From Thermobifida halotolerans (GTDB lineage Bacteria; Actinomycetota; Actinomycetes; Streptosporangiales; Streptosporangiaceae): DNA of 64,000 bases. The stretch lies in the NCBI RefSeq assembly GCF_003574835.2, contig NZ_CP063196.1, positions 4,960,001 to 5,024,000 on the forward strand, read 5' to 3'. Position numbers and translations under genes: made by a program. The notes below the pieces were generated by a model. That model searched no databases and was not told where the DNA came from. It saw only the letters and a list, made by a program, of their open reading frames with translations. Shown in pieces: positions 35,760 to 45,109 of the stretch (position 1 is the first letter of the stretch; each line of letters begins with the position of its first letter).

Positions 35760-36419
35760 GTGCGCGTGATCATCGCTGAGGACTCGGTACTGCTGCGCGG
35801 CGGCATGGTCCGACTGCTGGAGGACGCCGGAATCGAGATCGTCACCCAGGTCGGCGACGCCGACGCGCTGCTCGCCGCGGTGGACGAGCACGACGACGTG
35901 GACCTGTGCCTGGTGGACATCCGCATGCCGCCCACCTATTCGGAGGAGGGGATGCACGCGGCGATCCGCATCCGCCAGGAGCACCCCGGTGTCGCGGTCC
36001 TGCTGCTGTCGCAGCACGTGGTCGGCACCTACGCGGCCCAACTCCTGGGCGGCGGCGCGGACAAGGTCGGCTACCTGCTCAAGGACCGGGTCGCCGACAT
36101 CGACGAGTTCCTGGCGACCCTGCGCCGGATCGCAGACGGGGGAACCGCCATCGACCCCGAGGTGGTATCTCAGTTGCTCAGCCGAAACACCGACAACGTG
36201 CTGGACCGCCTGAGCCCCCGCGAGACCGAGGTGCTCGCGGCGATGGCCGAAGGGCTCAACAACGCGGGTATCGCGGCACGGCTGTTCATCACCGAACGCG
36301 CGGTGGAAAAGCACATCCGGTCCATCTTCACCAAGCTCGACCTGCTTCCCGACACCCACGACCACCGTCGGGTGCTCGCCGTCCTCCAGTACCTGCGCGC
36401 CAGTTCGGCACGGTCGTGA
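35760..36419 (+). CDS. LuxR/NarL-type response regulator
   Basis: 219 residues. Receiver domain with the acidic pocket VIIAEDSVLLR, phosphoacceptor Asp in CLVDIRMP (about 52) and Lys in GYLLKDRV; C-terminal LuxR HTH LSPRETEVLAAMAEGLNNAGIAARLFITERAVEKHI. GTG start directly after the kinase stop. Likely target genes include its own operon and the DUF4097 protein that follows. Confidence 0.95.
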   Translation: MRVIIAEDSVLLRGGMVRLLEDAGIEIVTQVGDADALLAAVDEHDDVDLCLVDIRMPPTYSEEGMHAAIRIRQEHPGVAVLLLSQHVVGTYAAQLLGGGADKVGYLLKDRVADIDEFLATLRRIADGGTAIDPEVVSQLLSRNTDNVLDRLSPRETEVLAAMAEGLNNAGIAARLFITERAVEKHIRSIFTKLDLLPDTHDHRRVLAVLQYLRASSARS

Positions 36420-36457
36420 CCATCCCGCACACGAAGGAGAAGGAGGAGGGCGCCGCC

Positions 36458-37381
36458 ATGACATTCACCGCCCGGGGGCTCTACGCATCGTCGAGCAAGG
36501 TGCCGCGGAAACGGCAGTGGCGCCACGGCTGGCTGCTCATCGGCGCGATCGTCGGTCTGGTCGCGCTCGCCCTGGGCGTGCTGAGTGTCCTCAACAACGT
36601 CTTCACCACGACCGCGACCGAGTCGCAGGAGTTCCCCGCACCGGTCAGGGTGGAGATCGACAACCGTACCGCCGGAAACGTCACCGTCATCGCCGGGGAG
36701 GGCGACAGCGTCACCGTGGCGAGCCGGACGTACTCCTCGCTGACCGCCGACATCAGCGACAGCGCGGAGACCAGGGGCGACGGGCTGCGGGTCGAGGCCG
36801 ACTGCACGGGAATCCTCTCCTTCGGCCACTGCGCCGTCGACTACCTGGTCACCGTCCCGGTGGCCACCGAGGTCTCGGTGGCCACCGAGACCGGGAACGT
36901 CGAGGTCACCGGCATCACCGCCGACGTGGACGTGGACACCGGCACCGGGAACATCCGGATGGCGGACGTCACCGGAAGGGTCACCCTGGAAACCGACATC
37001 GGTGACATCACCGCCGAGGGCTCGGGCCCCGCGGTGACGGCGACCACCGACACGGGCGGGATCAACCTGGAGTTCTTCGAGGCCGCCGAGGTCGAAGCGA
37101 CGACCTCCACCGGCGACATCCTCATCGGCGGAGGGTTCGAGGCCGCCACGGCCCTCAGCAGCACCGGTTCGGTGTACGTCGACACCGACACCGAGTTCCG
37201 CAGCCTGACGGCCATGACCGACATCGGAAACGTCGAACTCCGGGTCCCCGACTCGGTCTACCGGGTGGTCGGCGGGACCCACATCGGCACGGAGACCGTC
37301 GAGGTGGACCGGTCGCCTGACGCCGACTCCGTCATCGAGGCCAGGAGCGACACCGGGTCGATCACCATCAGCCCCAACTGA
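36458..37381 (+). CDS. Membrane-anchored DUF4097-type beta-repeat protein
   Basis: 307 residues. One membrane segment (about 24-44, WLLIGAIVGLVALALGVLSV) and an extracellular right-handed beta-helix-like domain of repeated short strands with Thr/Gly/Asp turns (VEVTGITADVDVDTGTGNI, VTLETDIGDITAEG, GINLEFFEAAEV). This matches DUF4097/adhesin-like proteins. ATG 36458 has AAGGAGGAGGG upstream. Transcribed after the two-component pair, so probably its output or a sensor component. Confidence 0.85.
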   Translation: MTFTARGLYASSSKVPRKRQWRHGWLLIGAIVGLVALALGVLSVLNNVFTTTATESQEFPAPVRVEIDNRTAGNVTVIAGEGDSVTVASRTYSSLTADISDSAETRGDGLRVEADCTGILSFGHCAVDYLVTVPVATEVSVATETGNVEVTGITADVDVDTGTGNIRMADVTGRVTLETDIGDITAEGSGPAVTATTDTGGINLEFFEAAEVEATTSTGDILIGGGFEAATALSSTGSVYVDTDTEFRSLTAMTDIGNVELRVPDSVYRVVGGTHIGTETVEVDRSPDADSVIEARSDTGSITISPN

Positions 37382-37407
37382 CACCGCCAGCCCCAACCGA
37401 CACCGAG

Positions 37408-37450
37408 GTCCTCCCGCCTCCCGTCCACGGCCGACAGGAGGCGGGAGGAC
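37408..37450 (+). terminator. Terminator after the DUF4097 gene
   Basis: Perfect 14-base stem (37408-37421 with 37437-37450) and a 15-base loop, 27 bases after the stop, separating this operon from the M50 protease gene. Confidence 0.8.
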
Positions 37451-37548
37451 TTGCCAACCGCGAACACTGTCATGTCGGACAGATCCGGAAGCGGCGCATC
37501 GGCGACGAAATGGTTAGAGTGCGTAGCAGCCGAAACGGAAGAGGGCCG

Positions 37549-38265
37549 ATGGAAGCCAATTCGTTCGCCCAGGTATGGCAGGACGTCTTCTCCGTGCAGC
37601 CCGACCCTCCGCAGTGGATCGTCATCGCCACCGGGGTGGTCGCGCTGCTCGTGGTGGCGACGGGGGGACGACCGTGGCGGGTGGCCCGCAACGTCGTGAC
37701 CATCGCCCACGAGGGCGGCCACGCGGTCGTGGCACTGTTCAGCGGACGCCAACTGACCGGCATCCGACTGCACTCCGACACCTCCGGAGTCACCGTCTCA
37801 CGCGGACGCCCCGACGGTATCGGCATGATCATGACCATCCTGGCGGGCTACACCGCCCCCTCCGTGGTCGGGCTGGTCGGGATCGTGCTGCTCACCGCGG
37901 GACGGATCACGGGCCTGCTGTGGATGAGCATCCTGCTGTTGGCGGCGATGCTGCTGCTCATCCGCAACGTCTACGGCGTGGTGTCGGTGGTGGGCACCGG
38001 GGCCGTGGTCTTCCTGGTGTCCTGGTTCACCCCCGACGAGGTGCAGAGCTTCTTCGCCTACCTGTTCACCTGGTTCATGCTGTTCGCGAGTGTGCGCCCG
38101 GTGTTCGAACTGCAGTCCCAGCGCCGCCGCCAGCCCTCCTCGCGCTCCGACGCCGACCAGTTGGACCGGTTGACGGGCGTGCCCGGCACCGTCTGGGTGC
38201 TGTTCTTCGGCCTGTTCAACATCGCGGTCGTGGCGCTGGGGGTCTGGCTGCTGATGTTCCGCTGA
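37549..38265 (+). CDS. M50-family membrane metalloprotease
   Basis: 238-residue polytopic protein with the zinc-binding HEGGH (HExxH, near residue 54) at the end of a hydrophobic segment, and about six membrane segments. This is the site-2-protease-like arrangement, but the usual second zinc-ligand motif NxxPxxxxDG is not evident, so activity is uncertain. ATG 37549 preceded by GGAAGAGGG. Monocistronic, between two strong terminators. Confidence 0.82.
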   Translation: MEANSFAQVWQDVFSVQPDPPQWIVIATGVVALLVVATGGRPWRVARNVVTIAHEGGHAVVALFSGRQLTGIRLHSDTSGVTVSRGRPDGIGMIMTILAGYTAPSVVGLVGIVLLTAGRITGLLWMSILLLAAMLLLIRNVYGVVSVVGTGAVVFLVSWFTPDEVQSFFAYLFTWFMLFASVRPVFELQSQRRRQPSSRSDADQLDRLTGVPGTVWVLFFGLFNIAVVALGVWLLMFR

Positions 38266-38321
38266 CCGGGCGGCGCCGCCGGCCCGGCAGCGACGGCCGG
38301 TCCTCGGCCGCGCCGCCCGGT
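38265..38321. terminator. Bidirectional terminator between M50 and STAS genes
   Basis: A 12-base perfect stem (38265-38276 with 38310-38321) enclosing a smaller hairpin (CCGGCC...GGCCGG), spanning exactly the gap between the two convergent stop codons. Confidence 0.7.
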
Positions 38322-38671
38322 CACTCCGGGCAGGCCGCCAGCGCCTCCTCGACCGTCGGGTGGACGGGAACGCGCGTGTCGATCGCGGTGACCCGCAGGA
38401 TTCGCGAGACCCGCTCGGACGGGGCCGCGATGAGCAGCACACAGCCGTGCTCCCCGGCGTTCCGGTAGCTCTGGACCAGCACGCGCAGACCGCTGGAGTC
38501 GATGAAGGCGAGCCCGGCGCAGTCCAACACGATGCGGTTGCCGGGGTGCTTCTCCATGGCGTTGGCGATCGCGTCGCGGAAGTCGTTCTCGGTGGCGATG
38601 TCGACCTCTCCGTCGAGCACGAGGACGGCGTCGTCGTCATGCTCGTGGACGGTGATCTGCAACGCGGACAT
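38321..38671 (-). CDS. STAS-domain anti-anti-sigma factor
   Basis: 116 residues, single STAS domain: LDGEVDIATENDF, then LDCAGLAFIDSSGLRVLV with the phosphorylatable Ser (59 or 60), as in SpoIIAA/RsbV proteins that free sigma factors by binding RsbW-type anti-sigma kinases. ATG 38671 with GGAG five bases upstream. The window encodes one RsbW-like ATPase (10428-10844), but they are 28 kb apart and no link can be assumed. Confidence 0.92.
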   Translation of the reverse strand: MSALQITVHEHDDDAVLVLDGEVDIATENDFRDAIANAMEKHPGNRIVLDCAGLAFIDSSGLRVLVQSYRNAGEHGCVLLIAAPSERVSRILRVTAIDTRVPVHPTVEEALAACPE

Positions 38672-39051
38672 GCTGGCTCCGGAAAGATACGCCGATGCGG
38701 TGACCCGGCCGGGGACTGTCGTGAAGTGGACCTTCCACCGGCCGGAATGCTGGGACGAAGCACGGAGGGACCTGCTGGCAGGCATGCGGACGGGCCGGGA
38801 GGTCTGTCTCATTCGTGTGCCACTCCTCGTTTCGACGATACGGGGTCGCCGAACGTCTACGAGTCTTTCGCGGACCGTGGTGATCAGTCGTCTGGGGCGG
38901 GGTCGCTCCCGGCGCGGTGGTGGACTCTCGAAGTGGTCCTACGCGGCACTACTGCGCCTGATCGTTGCTCTCTCGAACGTCAGCGGGGACGTCCGTCCCG
39001 GACGATACCACACGGTCGTCGGCGAATTCGGGCTTTTCTCGTCAGTACTAC
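38672..39051. other. Gene-free region upstream of the STAS gene
   Basis: 380 bases between the STAS start and the stop of the next minus-strand gene. The open frames here lack binding sites and coding-type codon use. It must hold the STAS promoter; I see no clear sigma-factor hexamers, stem-loop or repeat. Confidence 0.6.
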
Positions 39052-41364
39052 TCACACCGTCGCGGTTCGACCACAGTATGACAACGTCCAGGAGGAGGGC
39101 GACGGTTTCTCCCGTTGCAGTACCCAGGTGCCGGCGGCGAGGGTGAGCGGCACCGCCACGGTGAGCGCCAACGCCGGGATGGCGATCCCCGAGTCGTTGA
39201 ACGCGAACCCCGCCAGGCCGGTCACCAGCGAACCGGTGAGCCCGGCGCGCAGGGTCGGCGCGTACTCGTAGACCCGCTGGAGTACCCCCATCCGCCAGTT
39301 GGTCGGGTCGTTCAGGACAACGAACAGGAACAGCAGCGCCCCCGCCGCCAGCAGCGTCAACTGCCAGTTGCCCAGGGAGCCGAGCATCGCGTCGAGTTTG
39401 CGGGAGACCACCGGCCAGGCCGTGCCGTCCAGAACCTGCCCGGCGAACAGCCCGAAATGGCTGCGCTCGTTGGGCGGGCGCAGGTAGTCCAGGAACGACA
39501 GGGCGGCGATGGTCGTCACCGCGGTACCGCTGATCAACGTCAACCGCAGCAGGGTCACTCTCAGTCCGGCGATCATCAGCACGGTCACCGCCAGGCCCGG
39601 GACCAGCGCCAACACCCCGCCGAAGTCGGTGCCCAGGTCCGGCCAGCCGATCGCGAACAGCGTCGCCGCGCCGAGGACCAGGGTCGACGTCACCGCCCAG
39701 CCGCGGCGGCCGCGCGCCAGAAACAGATGGGCGACGCCCGCCGCGGTCATCAGCATCCCCGTGGCGAAGGTGGCGAAGGCGATGTTGCCCAGCCCGTAGA
39801 ACCGACCCGCCACGATCGGGGTGTAGCCGGTCGGCGAGTTCATCTGCAGGTCCGACCCGGTGCACAGGTCGACGAACAGCACCAGCGTGGTGATGGCCGC
39901 CACGATCGTGGTGGGCATCAGGATGTCGCGCCGCCACGGTCCGGCCAGCGCGACCGCCACGACCGCCGCGTCTGCCAGCAGCACACCGCCCAACAGCGCC
40001 GCCTGGGGGAATCCGGTCGACCACCACGGAACCAGGTTGACCAGGTAACTGGAGACCGGGAAGGCCGCCCCGGCGAGGGCCACCACCCGGGTCACCGACA
40101 GCACCAGGTGCCGTTTGGCCAGGTCCCGGTCGCCGTAGCGTTTGAGGGCGTAGGCGGCGCAGACGTAGATGAGCAACTGGGTCGCCACCAGGCCGCTGAA
40201 GAAGCCGGGCACCAGCGCCTCCACCACCTCGGCGGCGGTGGTGAACTGCACCAGGTGGCCGACGGCGTCGGTCAGCCCGGCGGGCCGGGGCGCCTCCCGC
40301 CAGGCCCGGCCCACCGTCCCCGACTCGGGCGGCGTTCCCGCCGCGTGCAGCAGGGTGGTGGTGATGTCGGTCAACGCCACCAGTCCGGCGCGTCGGGTGG
40401 ATTCGGAGACCAGGTACCCCCCGTCGAAGTCCTCCCCGCCCGGACCGGGGCCGCGCAGCAGCGCGGCGTTCAGACCGGAGGCCCCGGCCTCCACGGAGAC
40501 CCCCGCGACCAGCAGCGTCGATTTCGGAGGCAGGGTGGCGCGTACCGTCGCCAGGTCCTCGTCGATCGCGGCCAGCCGTTCCCGCCGCTCCCGCAGCTCG
40601 CTGTACTCGGTGGGGTCGGGCTCGGGCTCGTCCTCCTCCTCCACCAGGCCGTCCAGGGCGTCGGCGGAGTCCGCGTCCGCCGCGGTGTCCCCGTTCTCGG
40701 CCAGCTCCTTCTCGACGGCGGCCGACAGCGGGGGATCCAGGTACAGGTCGGCGAGGTCCTTCAGATCGACCACGCCGAGGGTGACGCCGTCCCAGGAGTC
40801 GCGGTCCAACCCGGCGGGCCCGCCCAGGTAGCGGTCGACCCGGCCGTCGCTGCCCGCGGCGGCCAGCGCGGCGCCCGGACCGACCGCCAGCGTGGTGCCG
40901 CCGTGTGCGCGGACCGTGTCACCGAGCAGACCCACCCGCGCGCCGAACCGGGATTCGGCGTTGTAGGAGACGTGTTCGGAGTAGTCCGGAACGACCGCGC
41001 CGTCTCCGTCGATCTCGGGCAGGCGCGGCAGTTCGCAGATGGAGTAGGTCTGGCGTTCGCTCGCGGCACGCTGGCCCGCCGAAACGGTCAGCCATCCGTC
41101 GACCGGGCAGGTGCGCGAGGTGACGGTGCGGATCGACAGGTTGCCGATGGCGCTGCGGCGCGCCAGGCTCCACAGGTTCGGTGTGGTCTCGGGGCTGATC
41201 TCGTGCCACCGCAGGCCCGGCACCCCGACCAGGACCACCGGTCCCCGCTCCGGTCCGGCGGCGGGAGCGGAGGCCGTTCCCGTGGGCGGCGGCGCGGCCG
41301 AGACGAGTACGACCAGTGTGGCCAGCGTGGTCAGCCCATGAGCGAGCCACCTGCCTACAGCCAC
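39052..41364 (-). CDS. Large polytopic membrane protein with phosphatase-like exterior domain
   Basis: 770 residues, not a named family. N-terminal signal-like segment, then an exterior region of about 350 residues (PVVLVGVPGLRWHEISPETTPNLWSLA, GNLSIRTVTSRTCPVDGWLTVSAGQRA) that resembles the alkaline-phosphatase/sulfatase fold start, with an acidic low-complexity insert (EEEDEPEPDPTE). The C-terminal half has about ten membrane segments. Conserved uncharacterised proteins of this shape occur in actinobacteria. GTG or ATG near 41364. Seems to be transcribed alone; function unknown. Confidence 0.75.
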   Translation of the reverse strand: MAVGRWLAHGLTTLATLVVLVSAAPPPTGTASAPAAGPERGPVVLVGVPGLRWHEISPETTPNLWSLARRSAIGNLSIRTVTSRTCPVDGWLTVSAGQRAASERQTYSICELPRLPEIDGDGAVVPDYSEHVSYNAESRFGARVGLLGDTVRAHGGTTLAVGPGAALAAAGSDGRVDRYLGGPAGLDRDSWDGVTLGVVDLKDLADLYLDPPLSAAVEKELAENGDTAADADSADALDGLVEEEDEPEPDPTEYSELRERRERLAAIDEDLATVRATLPPKSTLLVAGVSVEAGASGLNAALLRGPGPGGEDFDGGYLVSESTRRAGLVALTDITTTLLHAAGTPPESGTVGRAWREAPRPAGLTDAVGHLVQFTTAAEVVEALVPGFFSGLVATQLLIYVCAAYALKRYGDRDLAKRHLVLSVTRVVALAGAAFPVSSYLVNLVPWWSTGFPQAALLGGVLLADAAVVAVALAGPWRRDILMPTTIVAAITTLVLFVDLCTGSDLQMNSPTGYTPIVAGRFYGLGNIAFATFATGMLMTAAGVAHLFLARGRRGWAVTSTLVLGAATLFAIGWPDLGTDFGGVLALVPGLAVTVLMIAGLRVTLLRLTLISGTAVTTIAALSFLDYLRPPNERSHFGLFAGQVLDGTAWPVVSRKLDAMLGSLGNWQLTLLAAGALLFLFVVLNDPTNWRMGVLQRVYEYAPTLRAGLTGSLVTGLAGFAFNDSGIAIPALALTVAVPLTLAAGTWVLQREKPSPSSWTLSYCGRTATV

Positions 41365-41450
41365 ACCGAGTCCTCCTCACACGATCGGGCCGTGGGACAA
41401 CCCTAAGTCACGGTGCCGCCGCGGGACCGGGAACGCCACCCGGACAGGGG

Positions 41451-41942
41451 TCAGTTTCCGGGGCGGCCTCCGGGCTCCGCGTGTCCGCCGCGGCGCTCGC
41501 CCGGACGGGCGGCCGAACCCACTTTGCTGAGCAGCGACAGGATGGTGGTCCCGGCGGCCAGGTTGATCAGCGAGGTCGCGATCGCGGCGGCCGGTGGGCC
41601 GCCCTGGGTGAACGGGGTGACCGTGGCGACCACCACGGTCAGGCCGACGATCCAGCAGAAGAAGTGCAGCGGCCGGGGCGTGTTCGGCAGCAGGAGTTGC
41701 AGCAGTCCGGTGGCGGCCAGTGCGCCGAGCGCGGCCAGCGCCGCGTAGGCGGCCATCCCCGCGCCCCCGAAGCGCCAGGACTCCCCGGGGGCCAGCAGCG
41801 ACGCGCCGAGAACTCCCTTGGCGAGCAGCGTCCCCGCCAGGATGACGAGTGCCGCCACCACGGCCGTGGCCAGCCCACCGGCCCACAGCCGTACCGTGTT
41901 GACGCGTCGCGCGCCCCCGACGCCGAGTCCATATTCGGTCAT
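41451..41942 (-). CDS. DUF6069-like membrane protein
   Basis: 163 residues with four membrane segments (LATAVVAALVILAGTLL, AAYAALAALGALAATGLL, FFCWIVGLTVVVATV, ALATSLINLAAGTTILSL). The layout and the N-terminal VNTVRLWAGG fit the DUF6069 family of small actinobacterial membrane proteins of unknown function. ATG 41942 has GGGGGG upstream; a further 20 residues upstream are possible but unsupported. Confidence 0.7.
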   Translation of the reverse strand: MTEYGLGVGGARRVNTVRLWAGGLATAVVAALVILAGTLLAKGVLGASLLAPGESWRFGGAGMAAYAALAALGALAATGLLQLLLPNTPRPLHFFCWIVGLTVVVATVTPFTQGGPPAAAIATSLINLAAGTTILSLLSKVGSAARPGERRGGHAEPGGRPGN

Positions 41943-42011
41943 GCCGTTACCCCCCGATACGGCACCTATATGGTCGTTTGGGCATCTACCCCCTGTATGC
42001 AAGTGGTAACC

Positions 42012-42881
42012 TCACGGCAAGTCCGCTGGAAGCGGCGCCGTGATCCCGTCCACCCGGTGCGCGACCGACCGTCGACCGGATCGCCTCCTCCGGTCGCTCG
42101 GCACCACCAGCGGGGTGCCGGTCTCGGGGTCGGGGATGACCCGGCAGGGCAGACCGAAGACCTCCCGCACCAGTTCGGCGGTGACGATCTCGTGCGGGTC
42201 GCCCTGGGCGACCACCGCGCCGTCCTTCATCGCGATCAGGTGGGTGGCGTACCGGCAGGCGTGGTTCAGGTCGTGCAGCACCGCCACCAGCGTGTAGCCG
42301 CGCTCGTGGTGCAGGTCGGCGCACAGGTCGAGCATGTCCATCTGGTGCGCGATGTCCAGGAACGTGGTGGGCTCGTCCAGCAGCAGCAGCGGAGTCTGCT
42401 GCGCCAGCACCATCGCCAGCCACACGCGCTGCCGCTGCCCCCCGGAGAGCTCGTCCACCAGGCGGTCGGCCAGGTCGTCGACCCTGGTGGCCGCCATCGC
42501 CTCGGCGACGATCCGCTCGTCGGCGCGCGACCACTGCTTCAGGAACCGCTGGTGCGGGTAGCGCCCCCGCGCCACCAGGTCGGCCACCGTGATGCCGTCC
42601 GGGGCGACGGACGTCTGCGGCAGCAGACCGAGCCGCCGCGCCACCTCCCTGGACGGGTAGGAGCTGATCAGCCTGCCGTCCAGGTGCACCGCCCCCGACA
42701 CCGGCCGGATCATCCGCGACAGCGCGCGCAGCAGTGTGGACTTGCCGCAGGCGTTGGGGCCGACGATGACGGTGAAGGAGCGGTCCGGAATGGCGACTCC
42801 CAGGTTCCGGGAGACGACACGCCGGTCGTAGGCCAGCGTCAGATCGTCCCCCCTCAGCCGGGGGGATCGGGGCTGGGACAT
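42012..42881 (-). CDS. Siderophore/heme-type ABC transporter ATP-binding protein (FecE-like)
   Basis: 289 residues. Walker A VIVGPNACGKST, signature DELSGGQRQRVWLAMVLAQ, Walker B LLLLDEPTTFLDIAHQMD, H-loop AVLHDLNHACRYA: the FecE/FepC pattern of iron-chelate importers. ATG 42881 with GAGGTGAG upstream; the longer frame to 42911 would overlap the permease. Third gene of a permease-permease-ATPase operon. Confidence 0.93.
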   Translation of the reverse strand: MSQPRSPRLRGDDLTLAYDRRVVSRNLGVAIPDRSFTVIVGPNACGKSTLLRALSRMIRPVSGAVHLDGRLISSYPSREVARRLGLLPQTSVAPDGITVADLVARGRYPHQRFLKQWSRADERIVAEAMAATRVDDLADRLVDELSGGQRQRVWLAMVLAQQTPLLLLDEPTTFLDIAHQMDMLDLCADLHHERGYTLVAVLHDLNHACRYATHLIAMKDGAVVAQGDPHEIVTAELVREVFGLPCRVIPDPETGTPLVVPSDRRRRSGRRSVAHRVDGITAPLPADLP

Positions 42882-42897
42882 GTTCTCACCTCGTTTG

Positions 42898-43938
42898 TCA
42901 GGCACGGCCACCCCGCCACTCCGAGTACAGCAGCCAGACCAGATAGGTTCCGCCGACGACCGTGGTGACCACGCCCACCGGAAGCTGCACGGGCGCCAGC
43001 AGCCGCAACGCCACCAGGTCCGAGCAGAGCAGTAGCGCCGCCCCCATGAGTGCCGAGGCGACCAGCGTCGTGCCGTCGGCGCGGGTCAGCCGCCGGGCCA
43101 GTTGCGGGGCGGCCAGGGCGACGAACGCGATCGGTCCGGACACCGCGATCGCGATCCCGGTCAGCGCGCTCGCCGCCACCAGCGCCGACGACTGGGTGCG
43201 CTGGGTGGGCACGCCCAGCGCCCGCGCGATGTCGTCGCCCATCTCCATGAGTCGCAGCCGCGCGCCGAGCCGCAGGAGGAACGGGACCAGCACGGCGGAG
43301 CCGACGCCGACCGCGGCGACGTGCGACCACTCCCGCGAGTTGAGCGTGCCGACCATCCACACCTGGGCGGTGAGCGCGTCGGTGAGTTCGGCGCGGGTGA
43401 TGAGGTAGTGCGTCACCGAACTCAGCATCGCGCTGACCCCGATGCCGACCAGGACGAGCCGGTAGCCCTGCACGCCCCGCCGGACGGCCAGCAGGTAGAC
43501 GAGCACGGCCGTGCCGACCCCGCCGAGCATCGCCCCCAGCGCGGTGGGCAGCATGCCGCCGCCCAGCACCAGGATGGTCAGCACCGCCCCGGTGGACGCC
43601 CCCGCGGTGAACCCGATGATGTCGGGGCTGCCCAGCGGGTTGCGGGACAGGCTCTGAAACACCGCGCCCGCCATACCCAGCGCCGCACCCACCAGGGTCG
43701 CCGTCAGCGCCCGGGGCAGCCGGACCTCCCGCACGAAGAACACGTCGAGCCGCTCCCCGCGGCCGCTCAACGCGGCCACCACGTCGGGCAGCGCGATCGG
43801 GTAGTCGCCGACCATGAGGGAGACCGCCAGCACCGCGGCCACCAGGGCCGCCAACGCCAGGCAGACGGCCAGCACGCGCGGGCGCAGCCGGAGCGCCACC
43901 GAGCCCAGGCGGACGGAACGGAGGGGAGTCGCGGTCAC
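42898..43938 (-). CDS. FecCD-family iron-siderophore permease 2
   Basis: 346 residues, about nine to ten membrane segments. Family segments: RLPRALTATLVGAALGMAGAVFQSLSRNPLGSPDIIGFTAGAS, and the coupling helix GDDIARALGVPTQRTQ. The partner of the permease encoded immediately upstream (four-base overlap); the two form a heterodimeric channel like FecC/FecD. Confidence 0.92.
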   Translation of the reverse strand: MTATPLRSVRLGSVALRLRPRVLAVCLALAALVAAVLAVSLMVGDYPIALPDVVAALSGRGERLDVFFVREVRLPRALTATLVGAALGMAGAVFQSLSRNPLGSPDIIGFTAGASTGAVLTILVLGGGMLPTALGAMLGGVGTAVLVYLLAVRRGVQGYRLVLVGIGVSAMLSSVTHYLITRAELTDALTAQVWMVGTLNSREWSHVAAVGVGSAVLVPFLLRLGARLRLMEMGDDIARALGVPTQRTQSSALVAASALTGIAIAVSGPIAFVALAAPQLARRLTRADGTTLVASALMGAALLLCSDLVALRLLAPVQLPVGVVTTVVGGTYLVWLLYSEWRGGRA

Positions 43939-45098
43939 GGTTGGGCCATCCTCGTGCGACGGACCAGGGCGATGAAGACCGGTGCGCCGACCAGCGCGGT
44001 GATGATGCCGACCTCCAGTTCACCGTTGGGCAGCACCACCCGGCCCAGCGTGTCCGAGCCCACCAGCAGGACCGCGGCCAGCACCGCGGAGTAGGGCAGC
44101 AGCCAGCGCTGGTCGGGGCCGGTGAGCAGGCGGGCCGCGTGGGGGACGGCCAGGCCGACGAAGGCGATCGGGCCGGCCGCTGCGGTGGCCGCCCCGCACA
44201 GCAGGACGATCGCGGCCGCGGTCAGCAGTCGGATACGGCCGATGCGCGCGCCCAGCGCGGCGGCGAGGTCCTCACCCAGCGCGATCGTGTTCAGCGACCG
44301 GCCCAGCAGCAGCGCGAGCAGCGAGCCGCCCACCAGGAACGGCGTGACCTCGGTCAGGACCGCCAGGTCGCGACCGGCCAGGGAGCCCACCTGCCAGAAC
44401 CGGATCTGTTCGAAGACGAAGTCGTGGAACAGGACGATGCCGTTGGTCAGGCCGAGCAGCACCGCGCTGACGGCGGTCCCGGCGAGGGCGAGGCGCACCG
44501 GGGTCGCGCCGGTGCGGCCCCGGGTGCCCAGGAAGTAGACGAGGGCGGCGGTGAGGGCGGCCCCGACGAAGGAGAACCAGACGTAGGCGTCGACGCCGGT
44601 CAGCCCGAACAGGAAGATGGCCGCCACCACGGCGGTGGTGGCCCCCATGTTGACGCCGAGCAGTCCGGGGTCGGCGAGCGGGTTGCGCACCAGCGCCTGC
44701 ATCAGCGCACCGGCCAGGCCGAGCGCCGCGCCGACCGCGATCCCGAGCAGGGTGCGGGGGGCGCGCAGCCCCAGGATGACGTTGTGGTCGTAGGAGCCGT
44801 CGAAGTGCCACAGCGCGTCCCACACCACGCCGGGCGGGATGGGTTTGGCGCCCACCGCCATGCTGAGCAGCGCGGCCAGCGCCAGGACACCCAGGGCCAG
44901 CAGCAGGCCGCCGGCGCGCAGGGCGTGGGTCGCGGCCCGCGCGGAGGTGCGCCGGGTGAGGGCGGCCCGCGCGGCGGCGGCGTCGTCGAGGTCGGTGCGG
45001 TCGGCATCGACCGTGGTCAGCCGTTCCAGGGTCACCGGACGCCGCCCCGGGAAAGGGCGTACTGCAACCGCTCGGGCACCGTAGTCCTCCGTGGACAC
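43935..45098 (-). CDS. FecCD-family iron-siderophore permease 1
   Basis: 387 residues, about nine membrane segments after a 55-residue cytoplasmic extension. Family segments: RAPRTLLGIAVGAALGLAGALMQALVRNPLADPGLLGVNMGA and GEDLAAALGARIGRIR. GTG 45098 is only 12 bases after an iron-box-like sequence. No solute-binding protein gene is found nearby, so the importer must use one encoded elsewhere. Confidence 0.9.
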   Translation of the reverse strand: MSTEDYGARAVAVRPFPGRRPVTLERLTTVDADRTDLDDAAAARAALTRRTSARAATHALRAGGLLLALGVLALAALLSMAVGAKPIPPGVVWDALWHFDGSYDHNVILGLRAPRTLLGIAVGAALGLAGALMQALVRNPLADPGLLGVNMGATTAVVAAIFLFGLTGVDAYVWFSFVGAALTAALVYFLGTRGRTGATPVRLALAGTAVSAVLLGLTNGIVLFHDFVFEQIRFWQVGSLAGRDLAVLTEVTPFLVGGSLLALLLGRSLNTIALGEDLAAALGARIGRIRLLTAAAIVLLCGAATAAAGPIAFVGLAVPHAARLLTGPDQRWLLPYSAVLAAVLLVGSDTLGRVVLPNGELEVGIITALVGAPVFIALVRRTRMAQP

Positions 45099-45109
45099 AC
45101 CGTCAGAAC

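Noticed and set aside
39115-41406. 763-codon + strand open frame
   Set aside because: Antisense to the large membrane protein; Gln/Arg/Gly-rich low complexity, no binding site.
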